This document shows, one piece after another, positions 38,395-49,194 of a stretch of 64,000 nt of DNA. The stretch spans positions 79,984,958 to 80,048,957 of the forward strand of contig CM063504.1 of the NCBI GenBank assembly GCA_032207245.1, read 5' to 3'. The position numbers and the translations under genes were made by a program. Every line of letters starts with the position of its first letter. Position 1 is the stretch's first letter. Source of the DNA: Pardosa pseudoannulata. Taxonomy: Eukaryota > Arthropoda > Arachnida > Araneae > Lycosidae. Below the pieces are notes generated by a model. It made no database searches. It was not told where the DNA came from and was given only the letters and a program-made list of their open reading frames with translations.

Positions 38395-38890
38395 ACTTTT
38401 CTTCAGTTGAGATAGCTGATGTAACAAACTCCTCATTAACTGAAATTCTTTCTTGATAATTCAATTCTTCAATTTCTAATCTATTAAAAAATAAGATTCT
38501 GAATCAGATATATTTTGTTCTTTCCAGTTCCAGATTTTAAAAATTTCAAACTGACCTATTGGAAAGCACTATTTATTTATTTATTTTTGAACGCAACCCT
38601 TTTAAGCTATAGACGGCACACTTGTAAATACTCTTCTGCTTCAGCCTTCTTTATTTGCGCAGTGATCTCTTCTTCAGTTGGGATATCTGATATAATCAGC
38701 ATGCCGTTAATTGAAATTTTTCTTTGTAATCCAATTATGCAATTTATGAGTTAACTGTCAGTAAGATTCTGACGCACATATATTTTGTCTTTTCTCGAAC
38801 CTGGTTTTCGAAATTTCAAACTGGTCTTTTGGGAAGCAATTTATCTCGAAATGCAACCCTTTTTAGGCTATAAATGGCTATAAGGTTGAT
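38395..38890 (-). pseudogene. Eroded coding tandem repeat, units 4b-5
   Basis: The first unit reads on the minus strand as ELNYQERISVNEEFVTSAIS followed by TEEK, with the upstream SDSES part one base out of frame. The second reads ISINGMLIISDIPTEEEITA followed by QIKKAEAEEYLQ without a stop before a terminal TAG. Both align with the units at 37255-38150 and with the best-preserved copy at 43077-43451. Splice-like signals occur in every unit on the opposite strand (ttctgac or ttctaac, then a pyrimidine tract and tag), so an exon-intron history is possible. Confidence 0.6.
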
Positions 38891-39095
38891 TTATAATCAG
38901 CATCTTGAAATTTAGATGTTAAGGAAGAGTGCTTAATTAGAAACACAAAGATATATTATAGTTGGTAAAGCAGCTGAGTAAGTTACAACCGTGACGGACA
39001 TCGACAATATACATATGTTGCCAACATTCATTTACAGAAGTTAATATAAACTAAACGATTACAATTCTTTCATCGATATACAAAGTGAACCTTAC
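38891..39095. other. Spacer before the duplicated block
   Basis: Short AT-rich spacer. No feature recognised. Confidence 0.4.
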
Positions 39096-39099
39096 ACGA

Positions 39100-40000
39100 C
39101 GCATTTGTAAATACCCCTCTGCTTGAGTCTTCTTTATTTCCGCCTTGATCTCTTCTTCAGTTGGGATATCTAATATAATCAACTCGTCGTTAATTAAAAT
39201 TCATCTTTGGTTTTCGAATTCTGTAATTTCCAACCTATTGACTGATACAGATTCTAACTTACATGTATTTTTTCTTTCTAGTTCCGAAGTTTCAAATTGG
39301 TCTTTTAGTGAGCAGTTTCTCTTTGATAAAATTAATATTTTCCTCAAAATGATCATTTCTTTTAATTTTACACACACATAAATATCATTTGTATATTGTA
39401 AGCTCATTCTTACAGACGATATACCCTACAAGGATAAATGGTATGTTCCACAACAATATATTGTATATCCAGTTTTCTAACAAAGCAGTGCGAAAAGGAT
39501 TTTAAAACCCTTCCGGAGAGAATTATTTCTGAGAACTCGTCATTAATTAAAATTCTTTCTTGGTCTTCGAATTCTGTAATTTACAACCTATTGAATGATA
39601 CAGATTCTAACTTACATGTATTTTTTTCTTTCTAGTTCCGAAGTTTCAAACTGTCTTTTTAGTGAGAAAACTGTTTCTCTCCGATAACGTTTATATTTTC
39701 ACCAAAAGGATAATTTCTTTTAACTTTACACACACACAAATACCATTTGTATATTATAAGCACATTTTTACAGGTGAGGTAGCTGACAAGGATAAAGGGT
39801 ATGTTCCACTATCATATATTGTATATTTATCCTGTTTTCGAACAAAGCATAGCGAAAAGGATTTTGAATCCCTTCCGGAGGAAATTATTTCTGTAAATCT
39901 CATTTCTAGCAGCTGGAAAGAAAAGATTTCGTCAAAAAGTGTCACGGAAACTATCCTCAGTATATCTAAGTTATGTTCGCTATAAAATAGTTTTATGAAG
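39100..40000 (-). pseudogene. Eroded coding repeat units inside duplication copy 1
   Basis: The minus strand has a 68-codon frame (39201-39407) containing SKRNCSLKDQFETSELERKN and KLESVSVNRLEITEFENQ, interrupted before the ISINDEL-type core. A second related unit lies at 39640-39985, with frame 39754-39945 containing MTLFDEIFSFQLLEMRFTEI and SFSLCFVRKQDKYTIYDSG. A weaker copy of the same peptide (ILSGRVLKSFSHCFVRKLDI) lies between at about 39430-39530. So the block holds at least two rounds of the same ~110-residue coding-like module. No intact gene, and no recognised family. Confidence 0.55.
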
Positions 40001-40764
40001 GCTTTTAAACTTTAAAACAACCATTATTTAAAAGAAAATTCGTCGTTAAACCTAGGTTACCTTTGAACTCGGAATAAACGACTTGAATTTAATGAAAATG
40101 TACACGATATCAACAATATTACGAGTACAATAACAGAAAATAAGACTGATTTCAATATTTTATTTTCAAACAGGCTTTAAAATAATGCCAAAAAAGTTAT
40201 TTTACTTGAATTTTTTTACTTGTTTTTCATTAGTACCATTTCAAACAAAAACATTTATAAAGATTACAAATAGAGTATGTAATGTTTTGTCTTAGTAACA
40301 CATTTTAAAGTTCATACACACTATTTCAGTGTTAAATATAAGGAGAAAAAATTCATTATACTATGAGATTTTGCTAAATGCAGTATTAGAACTAAATAGA
40401 TAAAATTTTGGTTTAATATTCAATATCTCTAGATTATACTGCACTTACCCTCTGCGATATACTGCTCTTCAAAAGAATGTAATCAAAATAGAATGCAATA
40501 AATTATATCATTATGTATAATTCATATTATTAAATGATTAACATTTCTAACTGAAGTAAAAGTATTATATACGTTCCAAAATTAATAGTTATTACTTGCG
40601 AATTTATGGATGAGTAATGTATAGTAAGTAGTTTTATAGTATTTACAATAAATTACTTTATTGTAAATTATTAATACAATAATTTATTGTAAATAATTAT
40701 ATTATTGTAATAACTAATGTATTGTAATAATTAATTTTACTCAGGGCTTCGAACCAAAAGTGCC
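40001..40764. other. AT-rich stretch of the duplicated block
   Basis: No gene. At 40620-40740 there are taatacaataatttattgta-type inverted short repeats. The same stretch recurs at 44040-44800. Confidence 0.6.
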
Positions 40765-40965
40765 GAAGGATGGCCGATTCGTTAGGGGACTGGAATTCGG
40801 TACCGGAGTTCGTGGGGTTTGATTCTCACTGTGGCATGGATGTTCGTAGCAGTTCGGAATCGGTTTGAAAAAGTAAGTCCAGGTCTCATTAGTCCTCCTG
40901 TTGCAAAAAGTAGACCGCACTCCAAACCAAATCTCAAATCGAACCAAAAGTGGACCGAAAACCGG
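40765..40965 (+). mobile_element. tRNA-derived SINE, family B, copy 2
   Basis: The head has an A-box-like TGGCCGATTCGTTAGG (40771-40786) and B box GGTTTGATTCTC (40816-40827). Then come the conserved blocks gttcgtagcagttcggaatc, aagtaagtccaggtctcatt, and the body cctgttgcaaaaagtagacc followed by a series of aaccaaa and aaaccgg motifs. An extra G breaks the T-arm stem here, while the copy at 44.8 kb keeps it. Short frames on both strands (40741-41107) are chance. Confidence 0.82.
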
Positions 40966-41174
40966 AAAAAAAACCGTTATTTTGGTCGGCACGAAAACCG
41001 GAATTGAATTGAAAAAATATCCGTTTATTTCTGTACGATATATCTTCAGTTATTTCGTTATTATAACCATCTTATCAATATTTTCTAATTTAAAGTCAGC
41101 CATATAATTGTCGTCATTACATGTACATTGCATCTCGATTTCCTGTTTTGATGTTATCTAGCACTTTTCCGTTT

Positions 41175-41628
41175 CATTTTCAAATGGAACTCCTTATAGA
41201 AGGCAGATCTGATTTAGTTGAATGTTCAGTTGTCAAATGCGATTTTGGTAATGAATAACAGTGCTAATGCTCGACGTTCTCTGCTCACCGATCGTATATC
41301 ACATGCTGGTCAATGCTGGGCATGCTGGTCATTTTCAAATGGAGCTCCTTATATAAAGCAGATTTGATTTAGTTGAATGTTCACTTGTCAAATGCGATTT
41401 TGGTAATGGAAAACGGTGCTAATGCTCGACGTTCTCTGCTCACCGATCGTATCTCACATGCTGGTCAATGAGCTGGGCATGCTGGTCATTTTCAAATGGA
41501 ACTCCTTATAGAAGGCAGATTTGATTTAGTTGAATGTTCAGTTGTCAAATGCGATTTTGGTAATGAATAACAGTGCTAATGCTCGACGTTCTCTGCTCAT
41601 CGATCGTATCTCACATGCTGGTCAATGA
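41175..41628. repeat. 157-bp satellite, short array (3 units)
   Basis: Units start with cattttcaaatgg at 41175, 41330 and 41487 and end at catgctggtcaatga (41628). The first unit carries gtatatcac and the shortened caatgctgggc junction. The second carries ggaaaacggtgct instead of gaataacagtgct. The same variant combinations occur inside the large array downstream. Confidence 0.96.
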
Positions 41629-41640
41629 TTATTTATATTA

Positions 41641-43115
41641 TCCAGGTGAATTGTAGCAAATATGATTCATCCGTTTTCTGTGAAAGGTATGTTTTGAATG
41701 TATATAAAGAGCAAAATTAATCTAACAGAAAAAATTTATACTTTAAAAATTTATATTTGAAAATAACTGGGCTGATACAGATGAAAAACACTTGATTTAA
41801 ATACTTGCAGAGAATGGAATTGCCAATAGCACTTTGTACATAAATCATTCACATTAATCTGTTTTATTATAAAAATTTTTATGCCACATATTACACAGAA
41901 ATAATTTTAAGTATAAATTAAAAAAAAATGCCATAGAATCTTTTAAGTTTTAGCTTGGTATAATAATTTATTAAATGTGAATTTTAAACTGCTTACCGCT
42001 GAAGATTTAAAGATCATACATTTCTTCTTAGAGAGTCCTATACAATATATATGTAGTCCTATATAATTTAATCCAAATAACACAGCTCCAACAGCTGAAA
42101 ATATTAAGAAAAACAAATAGAAAGAGCATCAAAAAGTTTATAAACCCCTTTCCCCTGTATTACAACCCTAATAAACTAATTCATAAAACAGCTAAAAGAA
42201 AACAAATTATTTAAATTTAAATAAGATAGAGGAAAGAATAACAAAATATAACTCAAATTAAAATGTACGTTTGACAGATATACATCCGCTAAACAGAAAT
42301 TAATAAAATTTTTACTAATATTTACAAGCAATAATGTTACGAAAAAAAAAACAGTTATTAGCAAAACACATAAATACAAAAAATAACAACAAAATGTATC
42401 ATTTTAAGAAATTTTAAAATATCCGTTAGAACATTTGCTAACAAAAGTAATGAAATTCTTTGGATTTTTCAAAGAAACAAAACTAGAAAATAAAAAAAAA
42501 GAATACCAGTTTTTAGCAAACCATGTAAATAATATTCGCAATAAAGTGGTAATAATTCAAACCGTTAAATTCGGTTGACTGGATTTAAATATTGGCCGAA
42601 TGTCATAATTAATATTTATAGGAATTATTTTTGAAACAAAAATGCTATAAAAGAAGGTTACTTATTAACAAAGCATACAAATACAGTAGTAAAATGTAGC
42701 AGAAAGTAATTTTGAAATATCCGTTAGAACATTCGCAAACAAAAAAGAAATGAAATTCTTCAGCTTTCTCAAACAAAAATGCTGGAAAATAAAAAAAGGT
42801 CAGTTAATAGTTAACATGTAAATAACATTCACAATAAAGTGTTAATATAAGTAATTCAAACCCTTACTTTCGGTTGATTTTATTAATATACAAATCTCAA
42901 CAAAGCACAATCGCTTTCAGTCTCAAAATTTTCCAAGTCCAAAACGACAACAGGGAAAGATTTCTGGTAACCGTTTACAATCGCCAACGGATTAGGGCCT
43001 TCAATGTTAAGATCACAGACTACATAGAAGCAGACCATCGCCAAGGTCCCAGACCACTGCCAAAGCGCCAATTAGTTCAGATGGTCTGACACCGAGGGCG
43101 CGCAAATCTAGCCCG
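41641..43115. other. Unique AT-rich spacer between the duplicated blocks
   Basis: Contains a loosely repeated segment: atatccgttagaacatt at about 42419 and again at 42717, with acaataaagtg at 42539 and 42832, spaced about 295 bases. The end (42960-43110) is richer in GC, with two overlapping short frames on opposite strands. No gene recognised. Confidence 0.5.
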
Positions 43116-43451
43116 ACGACGCATTTGTAAATACCCCTCTGTTTGAGTCATCTTTATTTCCACATTGATCTCTTCTTCAGTTTGGATATCTGATGTAACC
43201 AACTCGTCGTTAATTAAAAATTTTTCTTGGTTTTCGAATTCTGTAATTTCAAACCTATTGACTAATACAGATTCTAACTTACATGTATTTTTTCTTTCTA
43301 GTTCCGAAGTTTCAAATTGGTCTTTTAGTGAGCAATTTCTCTTCGATAACATTAATATTTTCATCAAAATGGTCATTTCTTTTAATTTTACACACACATA
43401 AATATCATTTGTATATTGTAAGCTCATTCTTACAGACGATATACGCGACAA
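43077..43451 (-). pseudogene. Best-preserved unit of the eroded coding repeat (124 codons)
   Basis: An uninterrupted minus-strand frame. In order: SLQYTNDIYVCVKLKE, SKRNCSLKDQFETSELERKN, CKLESVLVNRFEITEFENQE, then the acidic core FLINDELVTSDIQTEEEI and TQTEGYLQMR. Residues are highly charged and the core matches at least six other copies between 37.2 and 39.4 kb. No signal peptide or transmembrane segment. The frame runs into unrelated sequence after QMRRR, and upstream it is not clearly bounded by splice sites, although acatgtaagt on the minus strand near 43286 could be a donor. I do not recognise the family. A C-terminal piece of a pogo/Tigger-type transposase is one possibility. Confidence 0.5.
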
Positions 43452-43459
43452 GGATAAAT

Positions 43460-44010
43460 GGTATGTTCCACAACAATATATTGTATATCCAGTTTTCTAA
43501 CAAAGCAGTGCGAAAAGGATTTTAAAACCCTTCCGGAGAGAATTATTTCTGAGAACTCGTCATTAAAATTCTTTCTTGGTCTTCGAATTCTGTAATTTAC
43601 AACATATTGACTGATATAGATTCTAACTTACATGTATTTTTTCTTTCTATTTCCGAAGTTTCAAACTGTCTTTTTAGTGAGAAAACTGTTTCTCTCCGAT
43701 AACGTTTATATTTTCACCAAAAGGATAATTTATTTTAACTTTACACACACAAGCACACAAATACCATTTGTATATTATAAGCACATTCTTACAGGTGAGG
43801 TAGCTGACAAGGATAAATGGTATGTTCCACTATCGTATATTGTATATTTATCCTGTTTTCGAACAAAGCAGAGCGAAAAGGATTTTGAATCCCTTCCGGA
43901 GGAAATTATTTCTGTAAATCTCATTTCTAGCAGCTGGAAAGAAAAGATTTCGTCAAAAAGTGTCACGGAAACTATCCTCAGTAAATCTAAGTTATGTTCG
44001 CAATAAAATA
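43460..44010 (-). pseudogene. Eroded coding repeat units inside duplication copy 2
   Basis: Minus frame 43775-43966 is nearly identical to 39754-39945 of copy 1 (MTLFDEIFSFQLLEMRFTEI; KQDKYTIYDSGTY). Only a few residues differ, for example Pro-to-His after GTY. The same short plus frames exist in both blocks and are shadows. Identical length in both copies says little about selection, because the whole block is similar. Confidence 0.5.
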
Positions 44011-44807
44011 GTTTTATGAAGGCTTTTAAACTTTAAAACAACCATTATTTAACAGAAAATTATTCGTCGTTAAACCTAGGTTACCGTTGATCTCGGAATA
44101 AAAGACTTGAATTTAATGAAAAAGTACACGATATCAACAATATTATAACAGAAAATCAGACAATGATTTCAATATTATATTTTCAAACAGGCTTTAAAAT
44201 GATGCCAAACAAGTTATTTTACTTAGATTTTTTTACTTGTTTTTCATTAGTCCCATTTCCCACAAAAAAATTATAAAGATTACAAATAGAGTATGTAATG
44301 TTTTGTCCCAGCATCACATATTTAAGTTCATACACACTATTTCAATGAGAAAAAATTTCGTTATAAGATGCGATTTTGCTAAATGCAGTATTAGAACTAC
44401 ATAAATAAAATTTTGGTTCAATATTCAATATTTCTAGATTATACTGCACTTTTCCTCTGCGATATACTGCTCTTCAAAAGAATGCAGTCAAAATAGAATG
44501 CTGTAAATTATATCATTATGTATAATTCATATTATTAAATAATTAACATTTCTAATTGAAGTAAAAGTATTATATACGTTCCAAAATTAATAGGTATTAC
44601 TTGTGAATTTATGGAAAAGTAATGTATAGTAAGTAGTTTTATAGTATTTACTATAAATTACTTTAATGTAAATTATTAATACAATACTTTATTGTAAATA
44701 ACTAAACACTTTTTACAATAAATACTTTATTGTAAATAATTATATTATTGTAATAACTAATGTATTGTATTAATTAGCTTTACTCAGGGCTTCGAACCAA
44801 AAGTGCC

Positions 44808-45010
44808 GAACGATGGCCGATTCGTTAGGGTGCTGGAATTCGGTACCGGAGTTCGTGGGTTTGATTCCCACTGTGGGATGAATGTTCGTAGCCGTTCGGA
44901 ATCGGTTTGAAAAAGTAAGTCCAGGTCTCATTAGTCCTCCTGTTGCAAAAAGTAGACCGCACTCCAAACCAAATCTCAAATCGAACCAAAAGTGAACTGA
45001 AAACCGAAAA
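44808..45010 (+). mobile_element. tRNA-derived SINE, family B, copy 3 (best T-arm)
   Basis: The A-box-like TGGCCGATTCGTTAGG begins at 44814. The T-arm-like hairpin is perfect: gtggg (44855-44859), 7-base loop, cccac (44867-44871). B box GGTTTGATTCC (44858-44868) matches 10 of 11 consensus positions. The conserved body aagtaagtccaggtctcatt and gttgcaaaaagtagacc follow, then an accgaaa-rich stretch. It is not a functional tRNA, because the acceptor and anticodon arms are not preserved. It is paralogous by segmental duplication to 40765-40965. Confidence 0.85.
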
Positions 45011-45225
45011 CCGGAAAAAAAAAACAGTTATTTTGGTCAGAACGAAAACCGAAACTGAATTGAAAAAATATCGGTTTATTTCTGTACGATATATCTTCAG
45101 TTATTTCGTTACTGTAACCATCTTATCAATATTTTCTAATTTAACGTCAACCGTATAATTGTCGACATTACATGTACATTGCATCTCGATTTCCTGTTTT
45201 TATGTTCTCTAGCACTTTTCCGTTT

Positions 45226-48200
45226 CATTTTCAAATGAAACTACTTATAGAAAGCAGATTTGATTTAGTTGAATGTTCACTTGTCAAATGCGATTTTGGT
45301 AATGGAAAACGGTGCTAATGCTCGACGTTCTCTGCTCACCGATCGTATCTCACATGCTGGTCAATGAGCTGGGCATGCTGGTCATTTTCAAATGGAACTC
45401 CTTATAGAAGGCAGATTTGATTTAGTTGAATGTTCAGTTGTCAAATGCGATTTTGGTAATGAATAACAGTGCTAATGCTCGACGTTCTCTGCTCACCGAT
45501 CGTATATCACATGCTGGTCAATGAGCTGGGCATGCTGGTCATTTTCAAATGGAGCTCCTTATAGAAGGCAGATTTGATTTAGTTGAATGTTCACTTGTCA
45601 AATGCGATTTTGGTAATGGAAAACGGTGCTAATGCTCGACGTTCTCTGCTCACCGATCGTATCTCACATGCTGGTCAATGAGCTGGGCATGCTGGTCATT
45701 TTCAAATGGAACTCCTTATAGAAGGCAGATTTGATTTAGTTGAATGTTCAGTTGTCAAATGCGATTTTGGTAATGAATAACAGTGCTAATGCTCGACGTT
45801 CTCTGCTCACCGATCGTATCTCACATGCTGGTCAATGAGCTAGGCATGCTGGTCATTTTCAAATGGAACTCCTTATAGAAGGCAGATTTGATTTAGTTGA
45901 ATGTTCAGTTGTCAAATGCGATTTTGGTAATGAATAACAGTGCTAATGCTCGACGTTCTCTGCTCACCGATCGTATCTCACATGCTGGTCAATGAGCTGG
46001 GCATGCTGGTCATTTTCAAATGGAACTCCTTATAGAAGGCAGATTTGATTTAGTTGAATGTTCAGTTGTCAAATGCGATTTTGGTAATGAATAACAGTGC
46101 TAATGCTCGACGTTCTCTGCTCACCGATCGTATCTCAAATGCTGGTCAATGAGCTGGGCATGCTGGTCATTTTCAAATGGAACTCCTTATAGAAGGCAGA
46201 TTTGATTTAGTTGAATGTTCAGTTGTCAAATGCGATTTTGGTAATGGATAACAGTGCTAATGCTCGACGTTCTCTGCTCACCGATCGTATCTCACATGCT
46301 GGTCAATGAGCTAGGCATGCTGGTCATTTTCAAATGGAACTCCTTATAGAAGGCAGATTTGATTTAGTTGAATGTTCAGTTGTCAAATGCGATTTTGGTA
46401 ATGAATAACAGTGCTAATGCTCGACGTTCTCTGCTCACCGATCGTATCTCAAATGCTGGTCAATGAGCTGGGCATGCTGGTCATTTTCAAATGGAAACTC
46501 CTTATAGAAGGCAGATTTGATTTAGTTGAATGTTCACTTGTCAAATGCGATTTTGGTAATGAATAACAGTGCTAATGCTCGACGTTCTCTGCTCACCGAT
46601 CGTATATCACATGCTGGTCAATGCTGGGCATGCTGGTCATTTTCAAATGGAGCTCCTTATAGAAGGCAGATTTGATTTAGTTGAATGTTCAGTTGTCAAA
46701 TGCGATTTTGGTAATGAATAACAGTGCCAATGTTCGCCGCTCTCTGCTCACCGATCGTATCTCACATGCTGGTCAATGAGCTAGGCATGCTGGTCATTTT
46801 CAAATGGAACTCCTTATAGAAGGCATATTTGATTTAGTTGAATGTTCAGTTGTCAAATGCGATTTTGGTAATGAATAACAGTGCTAATGCTCGACGTTCT
46901 CTGCTCACCGATCGTATCTCACATGCTGGTCAATGAGCTGGGCATGCTGGTCATTTTCAAATGGAACTCCTTATAGAAGGCAGATTTGATTTAGTTGAAT
47001 GTTCAGTTGTCAAATGCGATTTTGGTAATGAATAACAGTGCTAATGCTCGACGTTCTCTGCTCACGATCGTATCTCAAATGGTGGTCAATGAGCTGGGCA
47101 TGCTGGTCATTTTCAAATGGAACTCCTTATAGAAGGCAGATCTGATTTAGTTGAATGTTCAGTTGTCAAATGCGATTTTGGTAATGAATAACAGTGCTAA
47201 TGCTCGACGTTCTCTGCTCACCGATCGTATCTCACATGCTGGTCAATGAGCTGGGCATGCTGGTCATTTTCAAATGGAACTCCTTATAGAAGGCAGATTT
47301 GATTTAGTTGAATGTTCAGTTGTCAAATGCGATTTTGGTAATGAATAACAGTGCTAATGCTCGACGTTCTCTGCTCACCGATCGTATCTCAAATGGTGGT
47401 CAATGAGCTGGGCATGCTGGTCATTTTCAAATGGAACTCCTTATAGAAGGCAGATTGATTTAGTTGAATGTTCAGTTGTCAAATGCGATTTTGGTAATGA
47501 ATAACGGTGCTAATGCTCGACGTTCTCTGCTCACCGATCGTATCTCACATGCTGGTCAATGAGCTGGGCATGCTGGTCATTTTCAAATGGAACTCCTTAT
47601 AGAAGGCAGATTTGATTTAGTTGAATGTTCAGTTGTCAAATGCGATTTTGGTAATGAATAACAGTGCTAATGCTCGACGTTCTCTGCTCACCGATCGTAT
47701 CTCACATGCTGGTCAATGAGCTGGGCATGCTGGTCATTTTCAAATGGAACTCCTTATAGAAGGCAGATTTGATTTAGTTGAATGTTCAGTTGTCAAATAC
47801 GATTTTGGTAATGAATAACAGTGCTAATGCTCGACGTTCTCTGCTCACCGATCGTATCTCACATGCTGGTCAATGAGCTAGGCATGCTGGTCATTTTCAA
47901 ATGGAACTCCTTATAGAAGGCAGATTTGATTTAGTTGAATGTTCAGTTGTCAAATGCGATTTTGGTAATGAATAACAGTGCTAATGCTCGACGTTCTCTG
48001 CTCACCCGATCGTATCTCACATGCTGGTCAATGAGCTGGGCATGCTGGTCATTTTCAAATGGAACTCCTTATAGAAGGCAGATTTGATTTAGTTGAATGT
48101 TCAGTTGTCAAATGCGATTTTGGTAATGAATAACAGTGCTAATGCTCGACGTTCTCTGCTCACCGATCGTATCTCACATGCTGGTCAATGAGCTAGGCAT

Positions 48201-48505
48201 GCTGGTCATTTTCAAATGGAACTCCTTATAGAAGGCAGATTTGATTTAGTTGAATGTTCAGTTGTCAAATGCGATTTTGGTAATGAATAACAGTGCTAAT
48301 GCTCGACGTTCTCTGCTCACCGATCGTATCTCACATGCTGGTCAATGAGCTAGGCATGCTGGTCATTTTCAAATGGAACTCCTTATAGAAGGCAGATTTG
48401 ATTTAGTTGAATGTTCAGTTGTCAAATGCGATTTTGGTAATGAATAACAGTGCTAATGCTCGACGTTCTCTGCTCATCGATCGTATCTCACATGCTGGTC
48501 AATGA
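45226..48505. repeat. 157-bp satellite, about 21 near-identical units
   Basis: Unit starts (cattttcaaatgg) at 45226, 45383, 45540, 45697, 45854, 46011, 46168, 46325, 46482, 46638, 46795, 46952, 47108, 47265, 47422, 47578, 47735, 47892, 48050, 48207 and 48364. Spacing is 156-158. Each unit has two copies of catgctggtca about 20 bases apart and a gctcgacgttctctgctcac block. Variants are few and shared: gagctgggc versus gagctaggc, gaataacag versus ggaaaacgg, cacatgctgg versus caaatgctgg or caaatggtgg. The unit is less AT-rich than the surroundings. The near-identity implies recent expansion or ongoing homogenisation. Confidence 0.98.
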
Positions 48506-49076
48506 GGAATTTGCACATGTGGGGGATTCGAACAACTTAGTATTTTTTCAGACTCGTAGATTCCAAATATGTTCTCAAAAATGTAAAAAAACTGGGTCCA
48601 TCATTTAAAAAAATAATTTTAAAGTTAAGAGAAAATCACGTGACATCAAAACGCTCCGTGATTGGTTGTGACGTCATCGTCCACGTTGTCCAATATTTTC
48701 TTATTGCTTGTAAACGAGCACTATTTTCCGATTTTGTTTTTGCAAGTTCCTGGAATTTTCTAGCTATCAAAATTTATTTTTATTTAAACCTGAAGGTCTA
48801 TTTTACCGATCTAGATGGCTTAGTTATCTCAATTTGTCATAACTATCTCTTCTACGCTGATTTACCAAAGGACAGTCAGACAACCTCCCGAAAATTGACA
48901 GCATGTCAATGCATCTGTTCTTGGGAAATAAACCCGGATTTTATGGGAGCAGAAATACAGGGAATTAAAACCCAAAGGTATGTAAAATCATTTATATATT
49001 TATCCAATTTTACTTAACATGTTTTAATATTTTAATCATGCTAATCATAGCTCTTCTGTTTGTGACATAGACAAGT

Positions 49077-49079
<3 letters not shown>
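48506..49079 (+). other. Unique DNA with an open segment and splice-donor-like end
   Basis: A frame without stops runs from about 48640 to 49017 on the plus strand (125 codons), but it begins with GTG, not ATG. Its second half looks more protein-like (ADLPKDSQTTSRKLT, CQCICSWEINPDFMGAEIQG). A good donor, AAAG|GTATGTAA, sits at 48974-48985. It could be the first exon of an unseen gene, a transposon fragment, or chance. I do not recognise the sequence. Confidence 0.3.
48636..48694 (+). promoter_or_regulatory. Promoter-like cluster: E-box, CCAAT boxes, CRE
   Basis: Within 60 bases: TCACGTGA (48636-48643), ATTGG (48661-48665, an inverted CCAAT), TGACGTCA (48669-48676) and CCAAT (48690-48694). 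Such clustering is typical of TATA-less animal promoters, and the open segment at 48506-49079 lies just downstream. No experimental or conservation support. Confidence 0.35.

Positions 49080-49119
<40 letters not shown>
49080..49119. repeat. (TA)20 microsatellite
   Basis: Uninterrupted TA dinucleotides. Confidence 0.97.
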
Positions 49120-49121
<2 letters not shown>

Positions 49122-49194
49122 TATACACGAACATTTGTAGTAGGATGGATTTTTATAAATAGAGATAGATGCAATATATTAAAATAAAAATTAG

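Larger units (their letters stand above)
39096..41640. repeat. Segmental duplication, copy 1
   Basis: The sequence from acgacgcatttgtaaatacc (39097) to the end of the 157-bp satellite (41640) recurs from 43116 onward in the same order and orientation. The offset drifts from 4020 to 4051 bases through small indels. Components in order are an eroded coding repeat unit, a second related unit (39400-40000), an AT-rich stretch, SINE family B, and the satellite. The copies differ by scattered substitutions and indels, so the duplication is not extremely recent. Confidence 0.92.
43116..48505. repeat. Segmental duplication, copy 2 (with expanded satellite)
   Basis: Second copy of the block at 39096-41640, with the same order of coding-repeat units (43116-44006), AT-rich stretch, SINE family B (44808) and satellite. 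Differences include a 4-base loss near 43565, acacacaagcacaca at 43744, and about 20 extra bases near 44700. The satellite has grown from 3 to about 21 units. Confidence 0.92.

Noticed and set aside
37255..38890. Plus-strand reading of the ~262-bp repeats as exons (stop-free plus frames near 38515-38754 and 39145-39381)
   Set aside because: Plus frames are Ser/Phe/Ile-rich and not conserved between units, while the minus-strand peptide core is. The plus acceptor-like signals are recorded in the features but do not establish exons.
44855..44871. A functional tRNA gene at the T-arm hairpin
   Set aside because: No matching acceptor or anticodon stems. It is joined to a repeated SINE body and present in diverged copies.
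41175..48505. CRISPR-like array in the 157-bp repeats
   Set aside because: Units are contiguous with no variable spacers, and the sequence context is eukaryotic repeat DNA.
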